Notes: generated by a model not told the origin, from the letters alone. Numbered from the stretch's first letter, positions 1 through 12,110 are shown. The stretch: DNA of 64,000 nucleotides from Chrysogorgia sp. JL179-B06 (GCA_035772405.1 JAYKKM010000005.1:909501-973500), one strand, 5' to 3'. Numbers and translations are program-made.

Positions 1-1795
1 CCGGGATCCCGGCCTTAGAAGTTCAAAACTGAGTGACAATCAGAAGAAATATCTAATAAGTGCATGAAGGCCCACATCAGCCAAAACTGTCTAAGTTTCC
101 ACATAACAATAGCATACCCGTTCAGAAGCAAAGGCAGTTCAGTGCCGGCTGGTATAAGGAATTTCCACACCTTTGTTTAAGACATGCACGGGCAGGATCC
201 TGCTTGGTCTGAAACTGGCGTTTCAACGTGGAATAAAATGAAAAGTAGAGGAGTGGCCAAAAAGGGAAAACTGGCAATGTATTTCAGTGCCATGTCGATG
301 CTTTAGCGAACAAAGCTGTACGGAATGCTAGGATTCAAGAAGCAAAGGACACACTGGAAAATAAATAAGTTGTCAAAATCTTGTTGGACATTGTGAAAAC
401 ACTAGCCCATCAAGCTACATTGCATTTCGGGGAAGTGGAGGAGAAGAACATGGAAACTTTTGTCAATTTGTTGCTTTGATTGCTCGAAAAAATGGGTAAC
501 TGGTAGACGATCACGCCCATACCATGTAACGTACATGGCCCCAGAATCACAGAATGAAATGATCCAGCTACTAGGAGATGACGTCAAGCGGAGAGTAGTG
601 GAGGAAATCAAAGAAGCACACATGTTTGGTGTTTCTGCTGACACTACCCCTGATCTCTCCCATAGGGATCAGATAGCGGTTGTATGCAGGTATGTAAATA
701 CTGATGGCGACAATAAATAAAGACTCCTGTCCACGAAGAGCACTACATCCAAGAAGGGAGCAGAAACTGCTGATGAAATCATCACGACGTCGAACAGTAA
801 AACATTGAACACAAACGAACTCTGCTTCCAGCCATATGACTTCATTAACTCGATGTCTGGACGATTCAACGGTGCTCAGCAAAAGCTCCAAGAGAAACTT
901 GGAAAAAAAGTGCCCTACGTGCCAAAAGTGCCCTACGTGCCTTGTCAGGGTCAAAGATCAAATACAGTAGTTGAGCACAGTTGCAATGGAAGTGTTATCA
1001 TAAAAGAGATGTTCAATATTTTTGAGGAATTATACGTATTTTTCACGAACAGCACCAAAAGGTATAGTCAGTTGGTTGGTTAGTTAGTTGCAAGAAAGAG
1101 CATTTTTCAGTCTTCTGTATCTAATTTCTTTCCATAAAATATGGCCTTAATCGATGGAATAATGTACGTTTTTACGTTTTGCATCATTTGCATGCCATTC
1201 AGAGCCTTCAAATGTTTGTAATTTTATTCAATTAATCCTATTTCTCATGCAGGCATGGGCAACTGGAAGAGAGTATCAAGGAAGTAGAGAATTATTTGAA
1301 GTTGAGGCCAGGAACCTCTCGAAAACAAGGTGGACAGTCAGAGCAGAATCAATACGTGCAGTTTGGATCAGTTATGAGTCTGTGAAGAACACATTGACAG
1401 CAATTCAATGTTCTGACAAGTTTGACAACAGCACAAAGGTGGCTGCAGCGGGCCTTCATCAGAAAATCACGTCAGCAGATTTTGTCATCTCGATAATGTT
1501 TGTCAGCCATGCACTGGCTCATGTGGATCTGACAAAAAAGAAGCTCGAAACCCTGGTTGAAGTAACTAGATTCTCGGAGAATTGGAAATCAGCCTTCCCG
1601 CTCAATAACAAAGCATTTAGGCTTCTTTTGACGGCACCTGTAACAGTGGCAAAAGATGAGAGGACGTTCAGTAGACTTAAATTGATAAAAACATACTTGA
1701 GAACGTCCATGACAGATCAAGGCTTAGAGTCGCTGATTTTGATGTCCTGCAAGAAGGATTTCACAGACACTGTTAACATTGATGCTAAATAAACT
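1..1795 (+). pseudogene. Decayed hAT transposase (ZMYM1-like)
   Basis: This is a relic of a hAT-family DNA transposase of the ZMYM1-like (TTF zinc finger, DUF4371, hAT dimerisation) type. Three reading pieces are visible: 460-720, 805-1083 and 1247-1792. They align in order with the open transposase at 61312-64000. Examples are SQNEMIQLLGDDVKRRV against SQNEMIDILSNNIRRKV, and LTAPVTVAKDERTFSRLK against LTAPISVAKDERTFSHLK, the latter being the hAT C-terminal dimerisation signature. Weaker similarity upstream (around 220-290) matches the zinc-finger region. Stops and frameshifts separate the pieces, for example near 720 and 1310. Compared with the right-hand copy, well over 100 residues are missing just before the dimerisation motif. 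A short tandem duplication lies at 910-945. The element is dead, and its 5' end may lie outside the window. Confidence 0.8.
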
Positions 1796-2114
1796 CAAAG
1801 CTCGAAGAATCAAGGCTCATTGAACAGGACTGAGTTCCAATAATTATTGAAAGCTGTATGACATAAAAACCCTTTAAACGTAACTAGTTTTATCTTACCT
1901 GTAAGGGATAAGTTATTGGAGATTTTAGTAGTTTGGTCGTTTTAAAATGAAAGATAACTTTCATGTTATATGTTAAATGATATGTCAAATAATATAGTGG
2001 ATTTGTGGTTACTTTGAAATGACCACGCCCATTTGTGGGAAAATTTAATGCTCACACCCCCCACCCCCTGCTCAACTACGTTCGCGACGGTCCTGCTCAT
2101 CGTTCTTTCTTAGG
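1796..2114. other. AT-rich sequence with no recognised feature
   Basis: This stretch follows the hAT relic. It probably includes the 3' untranslated part of that element. I see no terminal repeat, RNA gene or conserved reading frame in it. Confidence 0.4.
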
Positions 2115-2285
2115 TCGTGCTATCCATCCCAGCAGAAGAAATAGAATCTTTACGTGCACTTGTAAACTATTCGAACGGGGAGATCACTTCAGTCACAAAT
2201 GTGAGAAAGCGAAAGCGTCAAGCACTGGAAGATGTGGGAGAGAAAGAGAATGTTAGCGCCAGCTTTGTTCCCTCAGCCTCAAGAG
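2115..2285 (+). CDS. Possible internal exon, product unknown
   Basis: An open segment is bounded by a good acceptor (pyrimidine-rich tract ending TTTCTTAG at 2114) and a donor-like AG|GTAAAC at 2285/2286. It would encode about 57 residues with an acidic and then a basic part (EEIESLRALV, RKRKRQALED). I do not recognise the protein. The higher GC content and the splice-like edges suggest an exon or an old gene fragment rather than chance. It may belong with the open segments at 2670-2781 and 3189-3565, but I cannot show that they are joined. Confidence 0.35.
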
Positions 2286-2669
2286 GTAAACTTGAACGTT
2301 CCTTTATTGACTACACGTAAAAATCGGCTCACAACTTTTGTCAGCAAGTTGTGTTGGCGACAGGCCAGTAGCAAATCTTTGAACAAGTTGTGTACTAAGT
2401 GCAATTGTGCAACTAGTCTACATTTTTTATGTCAACTCCCTTCATACAGTACTGCATTTGTAGCAACTTTTTGCGTGGAACAATTTGTAACAATCCGATA
2501 GGTTTGTTACACGTTTGCGCGTTTTTACGCATGTGGAGGAGTACTTTTCCCAACCTCGTACTTTTCCATACAATCTTCTATATAATGCGTGGTTCAATTC
2601 TTGGCCCTTATCCCGCCCCCCAGAACAAGGAGGCAGGCTAGGTCGTGAGCGACTGGTTTGCGCAGAAAA

Positions 2670-2781
2670 AATTCTCGAAGCCGAACTGAAAAGGGGAGCT
2701 GAGAAGGAAACAAAGAAGGCTAACAAAATGAAGAACAATTTAACTTCATATATTGAAAAATTTGATAACTTGTCTGCATAG
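2670..2781 (+). CDS. Possible terminal exon, lysine/glutamate-rich
   Basis: After an acceptor-like TTTGCGCAG (ending at 2669) comes a short open segment ending in a stop at 2779-2781. It encodes a charged, probably helical peptide (KILEAELKRGAEKETKKA and on to FDNLSA). I do not recognise it. It could be the last exon of a gene that also uses 2115-2285, or an exon relic. No polyadenylation signal was confirmed. Confidence 0.25.
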
Positions 2782-3188
2782 AATTATTTGTCAATCAGTT
2801 GTCCCCAGAGGTGGGAAATGTGCAGTTTCGTAATAAAAATATCTAAATCCCCAGGGGGGATGGTCACAGCAAGAATTGAATCATGCATAAGTTTACAGTA
2901 CATCCGATTATATTTATTTATGTCACTTGAGCATTCAAAAAATTTGTTATATAATAGCTGGCTTATAAACTCAAATATAGCAATTTTCTTCAAAACTGTC
3001 TTTTTATGCATACCGACTTGGAATTTCTTTGAAGTATATTTTATTTGTAATTCATGCTGCTATTACAGTATACTCGAGTAATTATTCCCGTACTTACACC
3101 TAGGCATCTTCTGTTTTTCAGATGAAGAGCCACATATTCATTTATCATTTATCTTGGGTTCCTTTGAAGATCAAAGTGCAGCTATAAA

Positions 3189-3565
3189 CCATCTTCGATG
3201 CAAGTACTGTTTGCAATCGCCTTGCATGGAGGCTTCGCCTGGCCAACCGCAATTATCTGAATCCACATGGACATCCTCGGCCCCAAAACATTTCAGAGAG
3301 ATATAACAATTACAAATATTTTTGTGCAACGTTGAAGAAAGTCGGATTATGGAATTCAGAAGAATATCTAAGTAGGAAAGATGAACTGGGTATTTTTATT
3401 GATGATGTTAGGGAAGTTCTCCCTAACTATGTGGTAAACGATGTGGGAAACCGATGGCCAAACCCTTCTCATATTCCTTATAAGGGTCATGTCCCGATTA
3501 TGACACAATTAACATCTGATGTAATAGCATATCTACAGTCCAGTCTAAATGTACATACTGTATAA
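3189..3565 (+). pseudogene. Open fragment, possibly a transposon-associated domain
   Basis: The frame is open from just after a stop at about 3186 to the stop at 3563-3565, giving about 125 residues. The segment is rich in tryptophan, arginine and proline: LAWRLRLANRNYLNPHGHPR, then GLWNSEEYLSRKDELG, IDDVREVLPNYVV and NRWPNPSHIPYKGH. The pattern recalls the P2X7-intracellular-like domain often found in invertebrate multigene and transposon-linked proteins, but this is memory-level resemblance only. There is no start codon at its head. An acceptor-like TTTTTCAG occurs upstream at about 3120. It may be a last exon or a relic. Confidence 0.35.
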
Positions 3566-3569
3566 AATA

Positions 3570-5330
3570 AAAAGGTAACTCTCTGACAAATACAGTCCAA
3601 GGATGCCAAAATATAGTCGATCTGTGGCATGAAAACGCCAATCTCCTTCCTGTTTGGTAAATACTGTACCATAATTATAATATTTACATGTATTATTCAA
3701 TATATTTTGATCTCTATTTTGATTGGCTGTATTGTAAATTTGCAATTGTAAAAAAATAACTCATCATGCAATAACTGTTAATTTAACAATAAATTCAATA
3801 ATCATTGTCAGACACTAAAGATATACTATATAATTATGTATTGTAATGAGATGGCCATTTTAGAGAACCACGCAATTGGACCATGCATAAGGAACATTCT
3901 TTTTTTTCCAAAGTTATGATGAGAATATTTTTACTTTGCCTAAATACAGAGTACAGAACAATAAGCAATAACAAAAACATCTACAGTACTATATTATACA
4001 AATACATCTGTAAGGAATTCACCAATTTATGGTATAAAAAGCTGACCAAATGTTATTTATCCCTAAAGTAGAAGGTATTTGGTTTCAAGACCCTGTAGGG
4101 GGAAACCCTGTCAGGTCGTTTGATGCTCTGGCAGAATTTCGTTGTGTATATTGGTCTGTCCACATTCTAGTCATTCTAGAAAATTAAAAAAGACCATTCA
4201 AACTGAATGGTAAAAGGTCAAAAAATGATATTATTCAAGAAAGCTCAGAAATATATTGCATTCTCTATATCTGCATGACAAAAGACCAAATAAACTCTGA
4301 AATGTCCAACTAGATTTTCTTTTGTTAACTAAGGACCATGTTATAAAATTTAATAAGCTAGGCCAGATTATAACCTGACAGTCCCACCTGAGATCACAGA
4401 GTATCTGCCCTACCTAAAGGTATATAGTACTGTAATTGCGATGTATTTTTGTGTAATTGGGATGTAATTCTCTGAATGAAATAACAAGAAGCGAAAAATG
4501 TAATTTGATATTTCGACAAGCTATTACATCAGCCATCAAAACAATTCAAATGAATTAAAAATGTTTTCCTCTTTGCAGGTCATGCAAATTAATATTGCAA
4601 CCAAACAATTTTTTATGAAACAGAAAGATCTACTGTACATGATTGATGTCCAACTGATTGGGAAAACTATGTACAATCATCATACTTTTACAATTATGAC
4701 ATATATATGGGTGTCGGTAAATGATTGTATTAATTATGTTCTATTTCATTTGTTGTTTGTTGTCTTTCCATGTGGGCAACAAACAGCTATGATACACCTA
4801 GTATACATGTAAGTTGGGTCCAAGGGGAGTGTGGATATTTTCTGGAATGAGCCAGAGGAATTGCCTAATGGTCCTCTTCCTCTTGGGACATTCTAGAACA
4901 ATTACACTGTATAATTAATGTGGATTTAATTATACCCCTCCTCTTCCAGAGTGTACATATTTCCTCCATGGGAGGGGTGGGGATCTTTTCTGGAGTGAGA
5001 ATGACTCTTTGTAATATGTCTGGATCTTTATACAGTATTTGTAAATTCACTACAGTATGTACGTACAGTATATGTAAAGTTTTGTAATTGGGTAGAACCT
5101 CCCTGAAAATCACAAATGATTGTGTGGAATATCCCCAATTATATACTATAAATATTATTATTACTACTATGAATCCATACGGTACATACTAGACAAATCC
5201 CATTTTTGCTGCCTGACAGAAGCTTTCATACTGGGTATCCAAAAGACCAGCACTTGTAAATCCATGAACCACCCTTGAAAAGTAAAACAGAATGGCAGTA
5301 CAAGTGAGTACAAGTAAAACTCAGTAACGA
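3570..5330. other. AT-rich non-coding stretch
   Basis: No recognisable gene, RNA or transposon end was found. Only short AT-rich frames without family signatures occur. The sequence contains many short TACAGTA-like words but no organised array. Confidence 0.5.
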
Positions 5331-5338
5331 CGTTTTAC

Positions 5339-6290
5339 CCATTATTCAGTGGACTGAGATGAATAAAATGGTTCTCAACGAACAGAAAACTAAAGCAATG
5401 TTCATAACATCAACAAGGAAAGTGTCTGAGATTCCGCCGAATATCGCCATCACTCTAAACGATTTACAAATTGATACTGTACCTGATGGAAAATTACTTG
5501 GTGTGCAGTTTGATCAAACTTTGAGTTGGTCTGTGCATATCGAACTGTTGTGTAAAAAGATATCTCACAGATTAGGAATACTACGACGAATCCGTCACCA
5601 TCTACCACTAACCGCTCGTATCGCTTTCTACCAATGTTTAATTCTCTCCCTGGTGGATTACTGTTGTGTGATTTGGGGGAATACAGCTACCCAAAACTTG
5701 GATAGACTTCATCGACTTCAGAAGAGAGCTGCCAGGCTGATTTTAGACCGGGATTATAAGGTACCATCGCTGCCTCTATTCTTGGAACTTGGATGGCTTC
5801 CACTTCACGAGAGGATACGTTATTTTCGTGCCACTACAGTTTATAAAGCTTTAAATAATTTATCTCCTAGTTATATTACTAGTTTATTATTACCTTTTAG
5901 TAAAGTACATAATATTAATACTCGTGGCTCTACTAATAGTAATTTGAAGCTTCCAAAAGTGGCCACTAATGCTGGTAAACGTACTTTTTCCTTTTTGGCA
6001 TCAAGTGAGTGGAATCTATTACGAGATACTGTGACTTGTTCAATATCATTTTCTTCATTCCGTAAAACTACTTAAGCATGGCTTTTTCCAAACTTAAAGA
6101 CAAATTTGTTCGTGATATTATTTGTTTATAATAACCATTTTAATATGGTTAGTTCTTAATTCTATGTATTCATATATTTTGTTTATTATTTTTATTTTGT
6201 ATTTATCATCTTATCACTTAAGGCCTAGATGAAAATTACTCTGTGTAACTCTAGTCACCCTGTTTAAATAAAGTATATTATTATTATTGA
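5339..6290 (+). mobile_element. 5'-truncated CR1-like LINE, reverse transcriptase C-terminus
   Basis: The frame 5359-6075 encodes the C-terminal part of a non-LTR reverse transcriptase. It begins after the catalytic YADD region, at the KTKAM segment, and continues through KLLGVQFDQTLSW, HLPLTARIAFYQCLILSLVDYC, RLQKRAARLI and LGWLPLHERI. These are the usual landmarks of the CR1/L2/Rex-type C-terminus. The coding part ends around 6120. A tail of AATAAA and (ATT) repeats ends near 6288. The endonuclease and most of the polymerase are missing, as in an ordinary 5'-truncated insertion. A short possible duplication, CAGTACAA, occurs at both sides (near 5296 and 6291), but it is too short to be firm. 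Confidence 0.8.
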
Positions 6291-6329
6291 CAGTACAAAA
6301 CTTCTGAATGCTCAGGTACAGATACATAC

Positions 6330-6361
6330 AACAGTTGGGCGATAACGTAGCCAACTGTTGT
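6330..6361. repeat. Small inverted repeat (hairpin)
   Basis: ACAACAGTTGG and CCAACTGTTGT form an 11-bp inverted pair around a 10-bp loop. It lies just downstream of the LINE tail. Function unknown. Confidence 0.5.
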
Positions 6362-6578
6362 TTAAAATACTAAAATATAAAGTAATTACATAAATACTTA
6401 TAAATATATATATATATATGTAAAATAAATTTTTGTAATAGCAAGTTCAAATTGTTTAAAAATGTCTACTAAAATCATGCAATAAATCTCCTAACTATTA
6501 AAACCATGTTCGATTCGCATCATCTAAAAAGTATTTTATCCTACTAGGATCTTAAAAGAACGAGCAATGTTCAGACTG

Positions 6579-7487
6579 TTAGATATTACTGATTTCTGCA
6601 TACGTCTTAGGATTTCCTCGCTTCATGCTGACATTCTTGGAATAACCTCCCAGCACGTCAATTATTATATAATTGTACTGGATGACTTGATATCCTGGGA
6701 ATTGTTTCTTCATTTCCCATCTAAGCGGGCCATACTTTTGTGTCTTCTCCTCTTCTTTCTCTGGCGATTTTCTACTCATTTCAATCGCGAACACCTTCTT
6801 ATTTTCCGTGTCCACTATCCTCGCATCTATTCGGTTGGCTCTTACTTCAGTATTTTCTGCGTACAGCGGTATGTCCCACAGGGCTTTAGCAAGATTGTTC
6901 TCATACAATGGTTTCGGCTGTACTGGCGAGTACCATGGTGGGACTGTTGCGATTAAACCACATTCCCGAAGCATCTCAAAGTATAGGATCTTCAGGGCAG
7001 CATTATGTCTTGCCAGGTATTTTGTTTGTGCTAAAGCGCTGCATCCTGCCTGAGTATGTGCGGTAAACTCTCAGCAGTTTTGCCACACAATGTGCATAAC
7101 ACGTCTGAGGTAACATTCGTACGTGTTTTATTTTGATGATAAATCTTCGTTGGTAGCATTAATTTGCTGGTATAGCTCGTGTATCCCTGCAATCATGTGC
7201 GTTGGCGCTGTTTTCCATTTTGACATCCATGCGAAACAATCGTCGTTTAGGTCATCATCCTCCCATCTGTTGTTGAACAGCTTTCCTTGCCATTTCTCTT
7301 CTTTCATTTCTTCGTAGCATTTCCTTTGTTGAGCTTTCTTGGCCCTGACTCTGATCTTCCGACCATGGATCTCTTCTCCATCCTCTGTGCGGCATGTCGG
7401 TTCTGGGTATTCTAAATTTAGATCTAACTTTAGTTCCTCTGCATACTTTTTGGCATCTTTAACTATTGACTGACTTCCAACTTTCAC
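6579..7487 (-). pseudogene. CCHC zinc and restriction-like endonuclease part of the LINE
   Basis: In minus-strand order, a KWKTAPTHMIAGIHELYQQI segment is followed by a broken CCHC segment (CTLCGKTAESLPH in one frame near 7100, then AGCSALAQTKYLARHNAALK in another). The frame 6974-6579 then carries RANRIDARIVDTENKKVFAI followed by EMS. The spaced Asp and Glu fit the PD-(D/E)XK-like nuclease of R2-type LINEs, which cuts the target. At least one frameshift separates the zinc segment from the nuclease part. Confidence 0.6.
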
Positions 7488-7527
7488 TCTCCCTTACCAC
7501 TGCCATAGTAGGATCTGTATTGGCATA

Positions 7528-9550
7528 TCATTTAACTGCGGCTTTAATCTTTATCAGTTTATATTTGGCTTCGACCGATTTGAGGCCTCTTCCTCCAATC
7601 TTTCTTGGGAGATACATCAACGCGGTCGATCCTAGCGGATGTTTCCCTCCGTTCTCCGCAATCACCTTCCGTGTATCTCTATCCAGCCTTTGCAGCTCTG
7701 CTATTGGCCAAACTTGTGTCCACATTAAGTAGCTGAGAACTGGCAGCGCAAACTGGTTTGAGGCCATTGCTTTGTTGAAATCCGATAGGGGACTGGACCA
7801 AATCACCGACAATCGTTGTAATAAACTTTGGTAGCGCTCTCTAGGACCAAATTGTCCTCCTGTTTAACATTTTCCATCACTCCCAGAAACTTATATTGCG
7901 TACCCTTATTGAGGCTAGCAATTACATCTGACTCTCCAAGCTTCATCTCCGTTGAACTTGTATCCCAAACACCTCTCTTAGCGTGCACTACTAAGCATTT
8001 CCTCTCATTCCATTGAAGACCAATATCTTCCATCGCAGTCTTAGTTGACCTCAGTACTACTCCTAGTTTGCCTTCTGAGGAAGCAAAGATCTTCAGATCA
8101 TCTATGTATAGTAAATCCGTTATCTTAATGCTGATCGGTTTGGACAATCTGTACCCCTCTGTGGCTTTCAGCTTCCAAGCAATCGGGTTGATACATAACG
8201 TGAATAGCCTTGGGCACAATGCATCTCCTTGTGGGAGACCTTTGTTGAATCTTATCACTTCTAATGTTTCGTCCCCCTGCCTTATTCTTGTGTTCCATCG
8301 CATACTCAGTTTCTGCACCACTTTGCCAATCCATTCCGGAAATCTGTGGAGGGTCCGTCATCATTTCTCTCAGCCATTCATGATCTATCGAGTCGTATGC
8401 CTTTTTGACATCTATCCATGCCATGCTCAGGTTTCTTCTACCTCGACGACTATCCTGGCAAACCATCCTGTCTATCAGCAGGTTGTCGATCGTTCCACTA
8501 CAATTCTTCTTTGCACCCCTCTGCTCTCCTTGCATTAATCCATATCTTTCTAGGTGTTGGTCCATCGGTTTTAGCAAGCATGCTGAAAACCATTTATACA
8601 TGGTGTTTAGACAGGTAATTGGCCTCTGGTTGTCACTGGGGAATTCCCCTGGTTTCGGGTTAAGGGAGGTCTTGCCTCCAGTAAACCACCAGAGGTGGTC
8701 TTGATCCTGCTGCATGGGTTGCCGCTTTAAAGCTCTTTACTAATCCCTCATGGAGAGACCGTGCCTTCTTCCACCAAAAATTAGCTATTCTGTCCGGACC
8801 AGGCGCGCTCCATTTACGTTTCTTAAGAATTATACCAACCACTTGGTTTGTGTCGAGATCCCAATTTCCTTGGGTACGTATTGGTACGCGATCGGTGATA
8901 GCACTTCTGACTTCTTCCAACCATGTTGCTGCGGTATCTCCGGTTCCTTCTCCTTCCCATAATGATTTCCAGAAAGAACTAGCTTCCTCTATATTTTCGA
9001 ACACGTTCTGGTTGTCATCTCCATTTCCTTGTGTTGCTTCGTACTTCGGCTTCTCATTGTTGTCGTCTTTTGCTATCATTTTCTTCAAGCTCTCGTAAAC
9101 TTTACCCGGGTCGTGATGGAACTGCGTGTTCAACATTCTCGACCCCTTCTGTTTTTTTCTTCTACTATATCCTCTTTTCAGCTTTCTGAGGTTTGATTTT
9201 TTCTTCTCCACGTGGTTTACCAGACTCGCTGCTGATAACTTACCACATTCTTTCTCTAACATTGTTCTGTTCTTTCTACCTTTTTTCGTGATTTTTCTAT
9301 TTTCCATAATTCTTTCCAACTCAGCTATAGCTATGGATATATTCTTTCTTATTTCACCTGCCCTTTTCTCAAACTCTTCTTTCATTTTCTGTCCTGGTTT
9401 CTTCCTTTCCGATTGCCACCGTGTTCTGACTTGTTTCTTCCATCCTTTATGTAACAAAAAAGCAACTACCACCGCATACAAAATACAGTTCGCTAACCAT
9501 ATAAATCCAAAGGGATTTTCCACCGGGTCAATTGTACTGTTCTGCCTCAA
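7528..9550 (-). pseudogene. Reverse transcriptase region of the R2-group LINE
   Basis: Three overlapping frames carry successive RT motifs. The first (9550-8660) has a lysine-rich linker and KRKWSAPGPDRIANFWWKK, the early RT motif. The second (8715-8125) has QRPITCLNTMYKWFSA and MAWIDVKKAYDSIDHEWL, the motif holding the first catalytic aspartate. The third (8321-7803) has GLPQGDALCPRLF and LLYIDDLKIFASS, the catalytic DD pair. The thumb region continues in 7812-7528 (PRKIGGRGLKSVEAKYKL). Frame changes lie near 8690, 8330 and 7810. The enzyme would have copied RNA into DNA at the nicked target; this copy cannot make it. Confidence 0.75.
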
Positions 9551-9803
9551 AAATTCGCAATGTCAACTTCGCTTCAAGGTCTTTTCTTTGTTCTTGTATC
9601 AAGCGAACGGTTCGTTAAATCTCCTGGAGACTGATTACCTAACATAAAAATTGGATTTGCTATCTTTAAAATGCCATCTGTATATCGCTATTACCTATCA
9701 AATCACTCGAATTATCGCTGGTTTGCATGCGTGATGTATTATGTAAATCTGGTTCACGGCTTTCTGTACTTGTTATTGAGTTTGACTGTGCTTCGCCGTT
9801 TAA

Positions 9804-10148
9804 TTATTCATCGTTTGTTCCTTCCGTATCCCTATCGCCTACGTTTTCTCTAATGGTTTCCCTTACTCTTCCTGTTGTTTTCTCTAGCCTAGCGGCCTGA
9901 TCTCTTAGGTTCTGGCTAGTCAGGTTCTTTTCCTCATATCCAAGTTCATCCCAAAGTTCTTTCATAATTTTCACGTATCCCTTCTTCCTGCCATTTGCGT
10001 TACGAGGCGGATTTTCCATCGAAGCTAGTTGTATCGCTTTACTTTTACATTCAATTATATCCGTATTCATCTGTTCAGTCCATTTCAGTCTGCCTCTGCT
10101 TGTTGTCAGTTCTCTGACTCTGGTTCGTTCGAATTCTTCATTAGCCAT
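9804..10148 (-). pseudogene. N-terminal Myb/SANT-like part of the R2-group LINE
   Basis: The frame encodes about 114 residues with a tryptophan-anchored helical segment (RLKWTEQMNTDIIECKSKA, then KKGYVKIMKELWDELGYE and LRDQAARLEK). This resembles the Myb/SANT-like domain placed ahead of the reverse transcriptase in several restriction-endonuclease LINEs, where it helps bind target DNA. The frame breaks before the linker that continues at 9550. Confidence 0.6.
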
Positions 10149-10427
10149 GTTAGTAAATTAATTGTCGCCTTCTTGTCTTCTCAAACAAGTTGCAAAGTAC
10201 CTATACGAGTACTTTCTTAGACTGCACTGGCAGCTTGGCTTGCTTTCAATAAGCTCGTAATGACTATACTTTTAGAGAGCTTCATCATACACGACCTCCC
10301 TACTCGCCGCCATTATTATTATTATTAATATTATATTAATATTATTATTATTACAGTGAAAGTGCACCAAACAAACCAGTTCATATTTAGTAATACAATA
10401 AGGACGAATTCCTAGGAAATACATGTA

Positions 10428-11002
10428 CAGTCAAACCTGTATTAAGTGGTCCCCATATTAAGTGGTCCCCATATTAAGTGGTCCCCATATTAAGCGGTCA
10501 CCCTTTATTAAGCGGTCACTTGGCAAAGTCCCGAAAATTTCGTAACTTAAATACTGTTAAAGTAACCTTTAGTAAACGATCATCACCTCTATTATGCGGA
10601 TGCGGTCACCCTTTGTACAGTCCCAAAGTTAGTATTTCATTGCCTTGAACTCGTGTTCAAGCGGTCGCCACAAACTTTACCCAATTTTATTGACATCAAG
10701 AACTTTTGTTAGCCATTTTTAAGGAGACGGATTTGATCTAACTACGTCTGAAGAATCAATTTTTCTTTGCCTAGTTTGTTAATAATTGTTATTAACACAT
10801 TGTAAATTTAGGCATTAAATTGTTATTTTTTGTTCATAGTTATTTTTTTATTGTTCCCTTAATTTCTGTTCAGATTTATAAACCGAGTTTTAGCAGGTCA
10901 CATTTTAATATACAATAATCAGACCCGCCCTTAAGGGGTCACCCTGCATTAAGCGGTCACCTTTGCAATCCCCAAGGGTTAATCCCAATACAGGTTCGAC
11001 TG
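10428..11002. mobile_element. Tigger/pogo-like MITE
   Basis: The 575-bp element begins CAGTCAAACCTGTATTAAG and ends with its inverted form (AATACAGGTTCGACTG), with TA on each side as expected for Tc1/mariner-type insertion. Inside each end are repeats of a TTAAGYGGTC motif (three near-identical copies of CCCCATATTAAGTGGT at the left). No transposase is encoded. The class is inferred from the TA duplication and the termini. Confidence 0.75.
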
Positions 11003-11003
11003 T

Positions 11004-11020
11004 ATATATATATATATATT
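11004..11020. repeat. (TA)n microsatellite
   Basis: A short TA run directly follows the MITE end and overlaps its target duplication. A similar run is at 6404-6420. Confidence 0.8.
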
Positions 11021-11189
11021 ACAAAGTGGCAAAGCTAAACCCTGGATCTGGCTACACCACTGTTATGAAGTATGTCTTTTGCAGAAGAAAAGTGATAAAA
11101 CTGATAAAAGTTACTGATAAAAGTGATGAAAACCGATAAAAGGCGGGAAACGTTGCGCAGACGCTGCCAGCGGAAATTTTTAACCATCA

Positions 11190-11500
11190 AACCGACGAAC
11201 AATCCGCGCTCCAAGGAACCATCCGCACTCCAAGGAACCACCGCGCTCCAACGAACCATCCGCCCTCCAACGAACCATCCGCGCTCCAACGAACCATCCG
11301 GGCTCCAACGAACCATCCGCGCTCCAAGGAACCATCGATCAAACGAACCATCCGCGCTCCAAGGAACCACCGATACATCGATCAAACGAACCATCCGCGC
11401 TCAAAGGAACCACCGATCGATCGATCAAACGAACCATCCGCGCTCCAAGGAACCATCCTGATCTGCGCTCCAAGGAACCACCGATACATCGAACCATTCC
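11190..11500. repeat. Minisatellite of about 20 bp (CGAACCATCCGCGCTCCAA-type)
   Basis: About 14 imperfect units are built from the blocks AACCATCCGCGCTCCAAG/C and GGAACCACCGATACATCGAT. The array reads open in several frames on both strands, which produces spurious proline/tryptophan-rich frames. It is low-complexity, not a gene. Confidence 0.85.
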
Positions 11501-12110
11501 AACGAATAAAACGCGGAATGGAAGACTTGGAACATCTCGGGTTTTCGCTATTTTTTAAATTTGGAAAGTTCTTTTTTATTTTATTGAGGTGTTTCGAGAG
11601 TAATGTTGAAAAACACTAGCGAGAAGTTCGTTTCAGTGGCGTTTGGGAAGAAGATACGCATCGCTTCGAATTTCATATTTCCTATGAAATGATTTTGATG
11701 CATTTAATTACGTTTCAAATTTTGAAAAATTTAGAAATACGTTCCGCAATAATCACTCGCCCGCCTTTTCAATCCCAGTGCCCAGACCGCGCACGCCGTG
11801 TATTTATAGTCTCTGTAGATAAGATTTTGAACGTTATCTCCGCCAATTACGCCATTTCAATTCTGAAAACAGATTTGGAATTAGAGAGTCTAAATACATA
11901 ATATACGTGCCTATTATATTACGCAAACGTGTATACCCTTCGTAAAAACATGTTTATGTAGTTCGTCAGATCACATGAATCGCCAATGACCGCATTGTCT
12001 GCCCAAATATTGTCGGAATCAAACGGATCACCTAAAACGACTTTTTACTGAGTCCTTATAAAGAGTTGGTCCTACCATGCTCCGCTCAAATATATATACA
12101 AACTTTTCGT
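11500..12110. other. Non-coding stretch without recognised features
   Basis: The sequence is AT-rich. One frame (11689-11901) is open but shows no family signature and no splice context. Confidence 0.4.

Larger units (their letters stand above)
6560..10160 (-). mobile_element. Decayed R2-group-like LINE (Myb, RT, CCHC, restriction-like endonuclease)
   Basis: Read on the minus strand, the pieces follow the order of single-ORF LINEs with a restriction-like endonuclease (R2/R4/Hero/NeSL group). They are a Myb/SANT-like DNA-binding segment (10148-9804), a basic linker and reverse transcriptase (9550-7528), a CCHC zinc segment near 7040-7130, and a nuclease-like C-terminus (6974-6579). At least four frame changes break the frame. 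No APE endonuclease is seen, which fits this group. Exact ends are not clear: the 5' end is near 10160-10300, next to an (ATT) tract, and the 3' end is near 6560. The clade assignment rests on domain order and motif recall. Confidence 0.72.

Noticed and set aside
11035..11461. Long open frames on both strands across 11.0-11.5 kb
   Set aside because: Produced by a 20-bp tandem repeat without stops. No start context or family signature.
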